The notes under the pieces: model-generated
What the model was told of the DNA's origin: nothing
The model's database searches: none
Seen by the model: the letters and a program-made list of their open reading frames with translations, nothing else
Part shown: positions 54,672 to 64,000 of the stretch, one piece after another
Layout: every line of letters starts with the position of its first letter
How positions within the stretch are numbered: position 1 is the first letter of the stretch
Source: Ephemerocybe angulata
Lineage: Eukaryota; Basidiomycota; Agaricomycetes; Agaricales; Psathyrellaceae
Direction: 5' to 3'
Length of the DNA: 64,000 bases
Assembly (NCBI GenBank): GCA_013368325.1
Contig: JAACJK010000001.1
Location: 682,001-746,000, forward strand
Translations under genes and position numbers: made by a program

Positions 54672-55385
54672 GTTAGGCAACCACCGCCTCGAAACCAATC
54701 TCTGCCGTCCGTGCTGGACGTTGAGCCAAGCACCTCTTTGCACGATGAATCCACTGATGACGGGAAACTTTCGGCACTCGACGTCGAGCCCAACACATCC
54801 TGGGAAGATGAGGGCACCGAAGACAACGAGGAGAAGTCCTTCGCGAAACTTCGCGAATGGGTATCCCGGTTAGGCCCACCCAGAGCGATATACTGGATGA
54901 GCAAGGCGACGGATGCGCAGGAAGCAGCGATGCAATGCTTGGTGGGGGAATTTCACAGGGAACATGTCCCTAGCTGTTGGTTATTCGTCCAGAGGGGTTG
55001 CGACTCAACAGCTATATCAAGGTTCATTAACGAGCTTGCGGATGATATGGCTAGATGTGTACCGACCTTTCGAACCAAGTCTCGTCATGACAGTGACGCC
55101 GGTTGGCAAGCGGAAGCTCGGCGCCTTCTCATTGACCCCTGGTCGAACGTCACTGAAAGTGGGCGCAAAACCCCGCTGCTCGTCGTTTCGAACCTTCACA
55201 ACTGCGATGAGAATGCTGCCGACCGGGTTCTTGACTTCCTTCGCCTGTGTTTGCCTCAGCTGCCGGCCTACGTTCTCGTACTTGCTTCTGTTAAGCGGCA
55301 GAAGTTGTTCGATCTGGGGGATAAATTGGCCAAGCTTGCGGAGGATTGCAGGTTGGAGTTGGACGACTCTGCACAGCCCAGGTAA
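54672..55385 (+). pseudogene. 3' part of the split gene: degenerate NACHT-like NTPase domain
   Basis: It resumes in the codon frame broken at 47,937, so removing the element and one GTTAG restores a continuous frame. After two short repeats containing LDVEP, the last ~180 residues resemble the NACHT module of agaric proteins in order and spacing. RAIYWMSKATDAQEAAMQCL stands where the P-loop should be, without GxGK(S/T). VPSCWLFVQRGCDSTAISRF follows, then RRLLIDPW and TPLLVVSNLHNCDEN where Walker B (usually DALDECD) is expected, and CLPQLPAYVLVLASV. Both nucleotide-binding motifs are lost, so it probably could not hydrolyse ATP even before the insertion. The assignment rests on pattern only. 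Confidence 0.5.
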
Positions 55386-55696
55386 CGGACAAACTCAGGT
55401 GCAGATATCACCGATATGAAGCGTTTGGAGTTCCACTGCAGATTTGTACTGTCGACAATATTGAGTGAAGAACGGGCGCTTAGATAGGGTACATACTGTA
55501 TGTTGGCTATCTCGCCCCTCCCTGGACACCAAAGCCCTGCTACAATAATAGATTAGTTCCCGGGTTTCGCAGCTCTGTTCGCATGTAAGCTAAATCTCGC
55601 ACAGAGTGGGTTTGTACGCACACATGATAACCAGCGAAGATACGCTTTCGGCCACTCCGCGAGAAGGAAGCGGAGAGCCATATAGGCGAGAAGTTA
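55386..55696. other. Intergenic
   Basis: 3' flank of the split gene and the decayed body of the minus F-box relic. No frame or motif. Confidence 0.4.
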
Positions 55697-55880
55697 GAAC
55701 ATGTTCTGGCCGTTTTCAAGGCACATATCTCGATCTCCAGAGCAAGTAAACGTTGCTTAAGGTGCTCAGCGTAGCGTGGATTGGTAGCGCTACCGATTCC
55801 ATCCATCGAGCAAGGCTTTCATGACGAGGGAATATGGCGAAGGCTTTAACCCCTCCTCCGTACTTCCGGTAGTCGTCATG
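55697..55880 (-). pseudogene. Relic of the F-box gene seen at 42,313-44,174
   Basis: Matches 43,994-44,174. It reads IGSATNPRYAEHLKQRLLALEIEICALK (in two frames at its start), equivalent to IGSATNPHHVEQIKQRVHALEREIRALK of the fuller copy. Similarity ends near 55,697 in the region before the F-box. Only the N-terminal coiled coil remains. Confidence 0.75.
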
Positions 55881-56560
55881 GAGTACCCTGAAAACATGAG
55901 TATATTTATTATGTGGGTTATAAAAGTACTACGTACGTTTTAGGTGCTCGTAAAGCATAAGCCTACGCCGCGGGTGGCTCTCCACGGGCAGACCTCCAAC
56001 GGCCCATCCGCCGGCTGGAGATATCGCTGTGGATCCTGCCCTGGTACTAGCCCGGCACATGGGAGTTGGGCTTATCTCCCCGCCGTCCTAGGGGTAAGAG
56101 TCAGTGATGGCCCGTGCTTACCTTTGAATGATACACACACACACACACGGATGGTTGTGGTTGAGGAGCAAAAGATCTGAGCCAGCGTGCTCCCACGAAA
56201 TCATGGAACATTCCCACAGATCGCCGGCGCCTACGCTGCCGCCGGGCCCGGCCAAATTTGGAAGCGGAGCACAAGCGGGGCAACGTTTTGAACCACTTGA
56301 TCACCACATACGATCCAACACACTATACTTACTTGAGTTGAGGTGAGCCCCAGTCGTCTCAGGTCCCATTTCGCTGAGTTAACAGCAATCGTTGTAGCCA
56401 TGGCTGAAAAACCCTTCGCAACAGTCAGCGAAGCTCTCGCAACCAGCTTCACCGGCCCCGCAACTCGCGCTTTAGTTGAGCAATACGGCACCCCTTCCAT
56501 TCTCGAATACAAAGAGAAACTCGCCTCGCGAATCCTCGAGCTGGAACACGACATCTGCAT
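55697..56560. repeat. Duplicated divergent F-box promoter block, copy 2
   Basis: Counterpart of 43,994-44,700. Here the minus gene is the relic and the plus gene (56,400) is intact, the reverse of copy 1. A CA-repeat and about 150 extra bases (55,950-56,140) interrupt the match. Confidence 0.7.
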
Positions 56561-57758
56561 CCGTAAGACACGCCAAAACGCAGCCCGAATCCTCGAGCTG
56601 GAACACGACATCCGCATCCTCAAGACATGCCAAAATTCCACGCCCACTGTCAACCGCCTTCCCCCGGAGGTTCTCTCGCATATCTTCCTCACTCTGTTTT
56701 GGACGATGGAGCGCGAATACGAAGAAGACAAAAAAGTGTGCTGGATCTTCTCGACGCACGTCTGCCGCCACTGGCGCGCTGTCGCACTGGGTTGCGCGGC
56801 TCTCTGGACCAATTTCATGTTCGATATGCAAGGGGAGCTCATACGTACGATCCTCCCGCGCTCGAAGAACCTCCCGCTTTCGGTGGCTATGAAATGTGGT
56901 GGTCTGACGGACATCGACGCACTTGGCGAAGTCTTGTCCCAGACAACACGCCTGCGTCACGTTGTCCTGTCTCCCCGTATCGGCCCAAACCCACCCCAAC
57001 TCGGTCGCAGGCGCTTCTACTTCGATCCCAAACTGGATCAGCGCTACGAGCCACCGTCATTCACACCTGCGTTGGGCCGCATGGGCCCATTCGCACCTCT
57101 ATTGACCACGGTCTCAGTGTCCTACACAAACCACAGGGTTGTCGAGAGGCTTCCCGAAAACTTCCTAAGCGAGGGTGCACCTGCTCTCCAGCACCTCAAA
57201 TTACACAATTTCGATTTGCATTGGTTGAGAATCCCCTTCTCCAGCACGCTGAAGACGCTGCATCTCGTATCAGACGACAACTATCCTGAATTCCCTGTTA
57301 TGCTGGAGACTTTTAGAGGTCTCCCTCTTCTAGAGCGCCTCACTCTGGGCGACATACTCCCGCAGTGTAGATTCAGCGAGTTTCCAGGCCTGAAACCATT
57401 CACGTTTGGCAACCAATTCAAGCATCTCTCCCTTGAGGACTCGGGAGTTGAAATCGGCAATTTCCTCTTGGGAATCCGGGTCCCAAAGACGACTTTCATC
57501 AATATCCAATTTATCGGCTTCCTGGATTGGACCCATGGTATCGACTGGTGCGTCAAAAATATCAGGGACCTGTGGAGGGATGACCCGTTGGACTGGACGA
57601 AGGAAGGTATCCACTCCCTCGAATTGTCTTACACCGGCAACTTGAACGAAAGGCATTCACAGCTCGAATTCAGGTTTGGCGGTGTACCAGAGACGCTTGG
57701 ATGGAGATACCAACTGGATGAGGGTGACCCGCACCGTAACCGCATGAGCTTTAATTGA
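56400..57758 (+). CDS. F-box protein with duplicated coiled-coil unit, 452 aa
   Basis: Starts MAEKPFATVSEALATSF at 56400; the in-frame codons upstream are leader, with a likely 5' UTR intron ending GTTAACAG. Residues about 48-85 hold two near-identical 20-residue units (RILELEHDICIRKTRQNA, then RILELEHDIRILKTCQNS), a recent in-frame tandem duplication of the coiled coil. The F-box follows: VNRLPPEVLSHIFLTLF, then WIFSTHVCRHWRAVALGCAALWTNFMF. LRR-like segments include APALQHLKLHNFD and LPLLERLTLGDI. It ends MSFN, about 100 residues short of the larger paralogues, without the VxWD motif, so the C-terminus may be truncated. Confidence 0.82.
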   Translation: MAEKPFATVSEALATSFTGPATRALVEQYGTPSILEYKEKLASRILELEHDICIRKTRQNAARILELEHDIRILKTCQNSTPTVNRLPPEVLSHIFLTLFWTMEREYEEDKKVCWIFSTHVCRHWRAVALGCAALWTNFMFDMQGELIRTILPRSKNLPLSVAMKCGGLTDIDALGEVLSQTTRLRHVVLSPRIGPNPPQLGRRRFYFDPKLDQRYEPPSFTPALGRMGPFAPLLTTVSVSYTNHRVVERLPENFLSEGAPALQHLKLHNFDLHWLRIPFSSTLKTLHLVSDDNYPEFPVMLETFRGLPLLERLTLGDILPQCRFSEFPGLKPFTFGNQFKHLSLEDSGVEIGNFLLGIRVPKTTFINIQFIGFLDWTHGIDWCVKNIRDLWRDDPLDWTKEGIHSLELSYTGNLNERHSQLEFRFGGVPETLGWRYQLDEGDPHRNRMSFN

Positions 57759-57787
57759 ATAGGAGAGCATATGTAGAATTAAAGGCC

Positions 57788-57986
57788 ATTAAATCAACCA
57801 TGTTTAAATAGTGCCTGGCCCTCAGCTTTGCAAGCAGCAGAGTTCGTTCTGTTTAAATAGATCTATTTAATCAATCGGCCGCATATGACTGAGACTGGAA
57901 GAAAGTAATTAAATCGGACCTGTTTAAATAGTGAAAGCACATGATATTCGAGTTGGGTATCTATTTAATCAGGTCTAATTAAACAG
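57788..57986. repeat. Cluster of four AT-rich palindromic repeats at the KDZ 3' end
   Basis: Four related ~25-bp units: 57,788-57,813 (ATTAAATC..CCATGTTTAAATAG), 57,851-57,874 (GTTTAAATAG + ATCTATTTAATC), 57,908-57,931 (ATTAAATC..ACCTGTTTAAATAG) and 57,961-57,984 (CTATTTAATCAGG + TCTAATTAAAC, inverted). Each is itself nearly palindromic. The last overlaps the transposase stop codon. They probably mark a transposon end or transposase-binding sites. Confidence 0.6.
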
Positions 57987-60900
57987 TCATCTTCAGCGCC
58001 TCACTCCCGCCCTTTCCATCCTTCCCCGAGTCGCCCTCGTCGTCATGGGGTAGGACTCCGGTGACCGCTTTTTTGATTGCATCCTTCAGCTCACTGCGGC
58101 GACCTTCAAGGTAAGGTATGAGCCCTTCGAGGTCATGGATATGCGGGTACCCAGCCTTATCGAGCTGACTCCGGGCGGTTGAGCTAAGCTCGGAAAACTG
58201 AGCGGCTGTCCGCCTTGCGTAGGCCTGCTTTCCTGGATTGTTGATTGAGCTGTCTGCGAGTTGGGTCCAGATATTGGCCATTTTCGCGAAATATTGAATG
58301 CAGCGTAGTAGTTCCGCTAGCTTAATCTCCGACTCTTCTAGCCAACGGTACATCTCAGCCTCGGCTCTGAACCACTGGACGCGGTCCCCTACACACTAGG
58401 TCAGAGAAATATACACTTTCATTACTGAAATACTCACCTTCTTTGAGCCACTTCTCTACGTCGGCGTCGGATACGCCTTTCGGCGAGGCCATCTTCCAGA
58501 TCCACCCATTCCCAGATGGTTTGTTTGAAGGCGGGGAGACGTGAGACGGTACTGAGCTCGAGGATGCGTCGAAGCCGTCCACCTCAAGCTTTCGCTTTTT
58601 CCCTTTGTGACCAAGGTTGAGTGTATCGTTCTTTCGCTTGCCTATTACTTTTCAGAAACCATATGGTCAAATGAAATGGGTAGGAGCTCACCAGTTAGTC
58701 CACTCTTCCGCTTAGAGGATTGTGTTAACACAAGTGGGGTCGCTTCAATTGACTCATCCTCTGCTTCTACAGTCGTCCGACTAGCCAGAGGTTGGAACTT
58801 TGAGGCGAGCCATAACGGTCCATCAGTGCGATAGGTATCACCGATGGCTCGCTTCACGTCTGTCGATTTTCGAGAGATTGAGCTCATAGTCATCGGGAGA
58901 AAGGTCTCGTCATCCTTTGGCATGCCCAACGCAATGAGCGCATCACGTATCTTTGTGTAAAGTGCCATGTTGTTGTCTCTGCGTCGTCTCGCCTCGTTCA
59001 CACGTGCACGTTCTCGCGTATGCTTCTCTTGCCCATGGCAGTCTGCCTTCTTCAACCCTGCAAGTGAGTCGTAGAATTGGACGTCCCTGCGAAGCTGACT
59101 CAGTGCATCGTACGCTGATCCCTCAAGAATCTTACGTTCGAGCTCACCCAATGCAGTGAGCTCGAACTTGATTATATCGCTCGCACTGAAGTCAGATGGG
59201 AGGTAGAGAACTTCATCCTCGAGTCTGAATTTCTCAGATTTTGAGCATTCAGCGAGTCGCTGAGCAACATAATCCGTGATCTGCGGAGAAACTGCTCGTT
59301 GAACTCGACGGAATGACACGAGCTTCTTCTTTAGCTGTTCCCGCAGTGACTCAGTGTCCTCCTTGAGTCGCTTCTCAGGGTGGTCATCGTGCTGTGCTTG
59401 CTTCGATTGGATGTCCTGTCTGCCAAGAGCCAGAGTTGAGGTTGTACGAGATTCAAGAACATCCATAAGACTCACTGAAGTTTCCAAATAGACATTCCCT
59501 CGTTAAGTAGAACAGGCGCAGATGCTTTAGAGGGAGATTCCGAATTGCTTTCATTGTGTATGTCGCGTATCATTGCCTGATAAATCTGGTCCTGCGATGG
59601 GACTGTTGTCCCCGTTAGAACTCCTCACTTGTCTCTATTAATCTAAACATTGACTTTACCTTTCGATTTGCTGTGCCGGTAGACACTCTGAACCTCACTG
59701 GAACCCTGTTTGACCTTGACTGATCGGTCGAGAGCATTCCACGCCTCATAGTTATCACCATATAGCTTCGTGAGGTTCAAAAATGCATGCTGTTTTTGAT
59801 CTCTCAAGATGTGGGCACGATTGAGCTCCACTGTGAGCTGTGACGCTATTGATTAAGATGTGAGCAAAGATGACCGAAACGAACAATAGAAACCAGCGAC
59901 ATACACATGTTGATCATCTTTTTGAAGTTCCAATGGTTATACACGCCGATGTAGGTGTCCTGACGATGACCGTTGTTCATTTGTCGACATTGCGGTCCAT
60001 ACTGGTTCACATAGGGCCAAGCATGCTCGGCTTGTTCTCCGTGAAAGTGCCCTGCATGCTCTGTGTACGCCGACGAGTAGCGATACATACAGTCGTCCTT
60101 GTGATTCTGGATATGTACGAGAGGGATGAGATACTGAAATCGTTTGACCACCTCAGCTACATCGGGGAAATGCTTGGCAAATCGAGCGTCTGCATTTCGG
60201 TGATAGGCGCATGAGATATCGTAGGAGAACAATTGAATGCATGCATTCAGAAATTCCTCGTCATTCATAGTCATGCTGATTTTCCCATCCGCAATCCAGA
60301 TACGAATGGCGTGCGCTACGGCATAGTCGGTGTTGGAGTATCTAGGATCGATGATCATGTATCAGCTTTAGGGCATACAAACAGAAGCTGATATGATGTA
60401 CCTCTCACCGAGCTGCAAGTCGACACTTGCGAGGATAAAGATGTGCGCGCATTGCATGTTAACGACCCCAGTAATATCCATGCCCTTGAACTTCTTCTGG
60501 TCCTGCTTATTGACAGCATTGAGGTATGAACAAGTCGATTTCTATTGTTCCGACCCCAATTAGGAAGCGCTCAATAACAATGGACAAAGCACTAACCTCT
60601 CCATCTTTCTTTGGATATTCGGAGATATACAGCTGGAATGCATTGTTCTCGGGGAACTGTCCGAGACCCTTGAACAATGACACGTTGTCTGGGTCTGTGT
60701 TCTTGATGAATTTATTTGCGTGGAAGTTCCCATCTGTGGTCCATGCGCGGAGTAGAATATGCCTACATGATACATCGGTCACCGGTTAGTCGAGAATATG
60801 TGAAGGAAGCGGGGCCAGAACTCACAATAGCTCTCGAGGAATCTTTTTCAAGTCCTCAATCTTTACGTTCAGGTAAAGCTCTGGGCACGCAGGGCAGAGA

Positions 60901-61856
60901 ACAATGATATTACCCTTTCTCCGTGATGGGATTAAGTGGTCGATCCCATGCGCCTGACCTTGCTGGGTCTTGGTGACCAGGACTCGCCAAAACTTGAAAG
61001 CATTCCGGAGTTGCGGATACGGGTTGGCAACACGCTCATAGAAGACCTCGTCTGTAAGGTGGCGTAAACCTGAGCAGAAGTTGTAGGCGGCTTGGGCAGA
61101 TTCGAGATGATGAATGTAGAATGACCGTAGAACTGAAAACGTAAACGCCATCTTGGGGTCAACGAAGGTAGCGGGAAACAATTTTGACCTCATGAGCTGA
61201 GCGACATGGTCGTCTGATCCACTACACCCACAGAACCTTATTTTGGTGCTGTGAATGCCATTGACATCCACAATTGTGAATGTCCGGGGAGGCGAGGGAC
61301 GAGGACAGGGTCGGCCACGATGGCCAGTCTGGAAAGTGATTTCGCCAGGTAGGGTAGATATATCATGGCGAAGAAAGAACCCGGCGTTCTCCTGCCATAC
61401 CTCAGCCCAATGTGTCGGGAGATTTTGGTGGGCGGATACAAAACAGTCGGAGCAACTGATCCTGTACTGTAGACAGTCGGAGCACCTTGTCGTACACCGA
61501 TGACCCGTTCGTCCACATGCACATTGCTCAAGCGTGAGTGAATCCGTAAAGCTGTCTAGGAATAGCTGAAGCAACCGTTGTTCCTCTCTTTGAAACTGGT
61601 GAACAACAGAGTCGTCGTCGACATCGTCCGTGCATGGCTTGGCTGCGCCGTCGGTGCTGTCGGACGTGGCAGTGGCTAATGGCACAGAGCTTGTGGTCAT
61701 TGAAGAGGGGGCTGGAGCAGTCTTCTGAGTCGGTTTAGGGCTCGTTGTGGGGATGACGAACGACGTCAATCTGACACCAGCACCCCGTTGCTGAGCGGCA
61801 GCCCGAGCAGCGTCGGCCTTGGTTTTCCAATTTCGATATGACGCGGCACTTGACAT
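57979..61856 (-). CDS. KDZ (Kyakuja-Dileera-Zisupton) transposase with CxC2-type cysteine cluster, 1,142 aa
   Basis: Nine exons, all in phase: 61856-60826, 60762-60597, 60541-60402, 60341-59905, 59845-59660, 59602-59476, 59419-58692, 58641-58438 and 58388-57979. The N-terminal cysteine cluster (112-138) reads CACGRTGHRCTTRC + SDCLQYRISCSDC, then HWAEVW, typical of CxC2 domains on fungal KDZ transposases. The RNase-H-fold catalytic core shows D354 (TTDGNFHANKF), D487 (FSYDISCAYHRNA) and E548/E551 (HGEQAEHAWPYVNQYG). After it come charged helical regions (HHxxxRE-rich, 600-950) and a C-terminal part with GWIWKMASPKG and WFRAEAEMYRWLEE. No lesion is seen in 1,142 codons, so the gene may still be functional. 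KDZ elements are abundant in mushroom genomes. Confidence 0.9.
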
Positions 61857-62952
61857 GGTGGACTCGAGCGGGTGTGACGGAAAGAGTTAAAAGGTGTATC
61901 ATTGGGGAGAGCCCAGATTATATAGCCAGGCTGCGGGCACTGTGTGGCAGAAGATGAAACAAAGCAAGGGACAAGCGCAAACTTAGGAGCCGCGCTATTT
62001 GATCTCCGCTTTGAAGTCCGAGCGCGTCGCACACTGTGCACGCCAGCAGCTGAGCCCGCAGGGGAACGAACATATGCCATATGGAAGAATCCAGAGCCAA
62101 TACTTGCTCACTTCATGTATTTATCGTGTGAGCTTGAGTTAGCGCACTGACAGATATTTGGACATGCAATTATCCGCTGAGTGTCTGAATTCACATCCAA
62201 TAAGGTGCGCGCGGTGTCCGTGATGAACGTAGACGGTATGTATTGGCACTACTGTAGTCTGTGGTTATAATGTGACTACTCCCCAGGATTGATATATTGT
62301 GACTGTCCTGGGCTTATAGACTTCATGCTAATATAGTACGTATGGCTGGTGCATCGATGGTATCAGTGTACAAATGATGGCTGTGTGTGCTGTAGTCGCG
62401 GACAGTCATTGGCGTATATCTTTGCTTGTAGGATTTTGGCAGGCACCATAAAGCATTCAGTAGATAGGAAATAAGCATAAGAGCCCTTTGAAAGCTTTTT
62501 GTCCACTCATAAATTTCTAGGGGAAGGTCTATTCAAGGTCTACGCCAACCACAACTTCTATCGGGCTCCCGAATAAATCCGCTACACAGGCTCCCAGAAA
62601 GGCCTACGCTGCCTCGCACAACTCCACCGTCTTGTGGCATATGCCCAGTGGCAGCGCATGCATGTACTCGCAATGTACTCGTCCCTGTTATCAAAACCCA
62701 AATCCTTGCCGCACTTCCCCACGATGTCGACGACAGCAACACAGTGACCAACAGGCCAGTCCAGCTAACGTGTTACGTCGCAGGTATGATGGCCCGAATT
62801 GGCGCTGAACCAATCCACAATGTGCAATATGGCCCCTCTCAAAACGTAAGATAGATACTGTAGAATATATATTATAGATTTTATACCAAGATTACGAAGT
62901 CGAACAGAAGATACAAGAAGTAAATTGAGGTGAAATAAACCAAAGGGCAGCA
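61857..62952. other. Region between the KDZ gene and the next minus gene
   Basis: 1.1 kb upstream of the KDZ start. No copy of the 57.8-kb palindromic repeats is seen, and I could not find the matching transposon end. A plus frame at 62,648-62,854 has no motif. Confidence 0.4.
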
Positions 62953-64000
62953 TTACATAGCCCGTCCCTTTCCCTTCAAAAGTCGCTGGTACTCGATACG
63001 AGTCAGGTTGACCATATCATTGAAGTTATGCAAGTTCTCGACACCCCTCTTTCGGATTAAAATCGGGTAGCCTGAACCCTCGATTGGGCCGATTGGCATC
63101 TCTAGGGGAAATGGCTCCCAAGCTTCAAACTCGAAGATGTAGCGCTCTACTTTATGAAGAAGTTCAATTTCCACTTCGCCAAGTTGGATCCGGTTGGCAG
63201 ACAAACGGATGAAGCCGCTATCATCGGGTTGTAAGTTGGCTTGGACGCAAGAATCGCGCTATGGGAAATAGAGAGAAAGAAGGTGAGCAAACTGAAAGTG
63301 GAGATAGAGATAGATGGGTACACACCTCGTCCCAATAGAAGACGTTGCCGGACGGTTTGTATAATGAAGTAGTGCGCAGTGTTGGCTCTTCTACACGTTT
63401 TGCAAAGTCATTCATCATTGGGTGGGGTTGAGCGGATGGACGAGTCTCTGGAGAGGAAACAGAGGCCCGTGTAACGGCAGGTGTCGATGCCACCAATGTC
63501 GTATCGTCCGAGTCAATGTCCGTATCTTGAGGCTTGGCTTTGAGTAAGAGCTCACGATATGGTTCAAGTCGGACTAAGTTTTCGTTATGGCGAGCAATCT
63601 CCTTTGACTTCTGAGCAGAAGGTATGCCCCGGGGAGTGGGAAACAACTCTTCCCGAATCAAAAATAGCCGCACAATCTCATCGTTTTCCCAGATTGTGGA
63701 CCTCTCAGGACTGGCTGTGAGGAACTTGGGAGTATTACAATTCTCCTTACACTGGAATGGACATCAGTACGTGTTTGGGCTATATGTACCCTTGACTCAC
63801 CACTTGATACCAACGTCCAAAGTTGTCCAGATTATTCGCATAATAGACCATCGGGGGTGTCACAGGGTGTCCTAGATGATGTGGGCGTAGGCCATCCACT
63901 GGTCTTGGTGCTGCGACACGCAGTGCCGCCTCTTTCAAAAGAGTATTGACAGCCATACGTGCAGCATCCTTGGTAGCTATGGTCTTGAGTACAGGGTGCC
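62953..64000 (-). CDS. Unrecognised protein, C-terminal part; runs off the window
   Basis: Exons 64000-63801 (partial), 63751-63326 and 63258-62953 join in phase by GT-AG introns. The visible ~310 residues include GRWYQVCKENCNTPKF across the first intron, which loosely resembles a GRF-type zinc finger (G-R-W/F...C...C), then an Arg/Glu-rich helix (KEIARHNENLVRLEPYREL), a Thr/Ser/Pro linker, and a compact C-terminal domain with VFYWDERDSCVQANLQ, IFEFEAWEPFPLEM and GYPILIRKRGVENL. It ends KGKGRAM. I do not know the family. It is in the same direction as the KDZ gene, about 1.1 kb from it, and might belong to the same mobile element or be an ordinary neighbour. Confidence 0.6.

Noticed and set aside
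1..64000. CRISPR arrays, rRNA, tRNA genes and bacterial-type operons
   Set aside because: No direct-repeat/spacer arrays, no tRNA T-loop with matching arms, and the whole window has eukaryotic spliced genes.

Overview
The window is nuclear DNA of an agaricomycete basidiomycete. Genes are dense and cut by many 45-70 nt GT-AG introns. The contents fit that group: an oxalate-decarboxylase-like secreted protein, a large F-box family, a KDZ DNA transposon with a cysteine-cluster N-terminus, a chromodomain Ty3/Gypsy element, and an agaric-type divergent protein kinase.

Left part (1-14.2 kb). The N-terminus of a secreted, oxalate-decarboxylase-like protein leaves the window at base 1. A 3.5 kb stretch follows with no resolved gene. 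Next come a 671-residue disordered protein (3.8-6.0 kb), a forkhead transcription factor (9.3-7.7 kb, minus), about 4 kb without a convincing gene, and a small acidic basidiomycete protein (14.2-13.4 kb, minus).

Centre (14.8-57.8 kb). This is an F-box/leucine-rich-repeat gene cluster. Eight members have open frames, three are disrupted full-length copies and two are short relics, on both strands. Ordinary cellular genes lie between them: tRNA-His guanylyltransferase (THG1), the SAGA deubiquitinase UBP8, a HIT-family hydrolase and a decayed second HIT copy, a decayed copy of another basidiomycete protein, and a protein kinase. Family members share promoter segments, and several begin with the same Met-Trp-Ser start. 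A divergent F-box pair has been duplicated (about 44 kb and 56 kb), and each copy has lost the opposite partner.

Right part (46.5-64 kb). A gene whose C-terminus resembles a degenerate NACHT NTPase is split by an apparently intact 6,734-bp Ty3/Gypsy chromodomain retrotransposon. The element has two 522-bp LTRs that look identical, a GTTAG target duplication, and a predicted self-priming site of the Tf1 type. Beyond the last F-box gene is a complete nine-exon KDZ transposase gene (1,142 residues) whose 3' end lies in a cluster of palindromic AT-rich repeats. An unrecognised partial gene runs off the right edge.

Joint reading. F-box proteins normally deliver substrates to SCF ubiquitin ligases, and UBP8 removes ubiquitin from histone H2B, but nothing here shows that they act together. 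The region looks like a fast-changing family locus that gains and loses copies and receives transposons. Apparent single-base frameshifts also occur in THG1 and UBP8, which should be functional, so some broken genes may reflect assembly errors. All exon boundaries were inferred by eye from splice signals, reading frame and comparison between paralogues.
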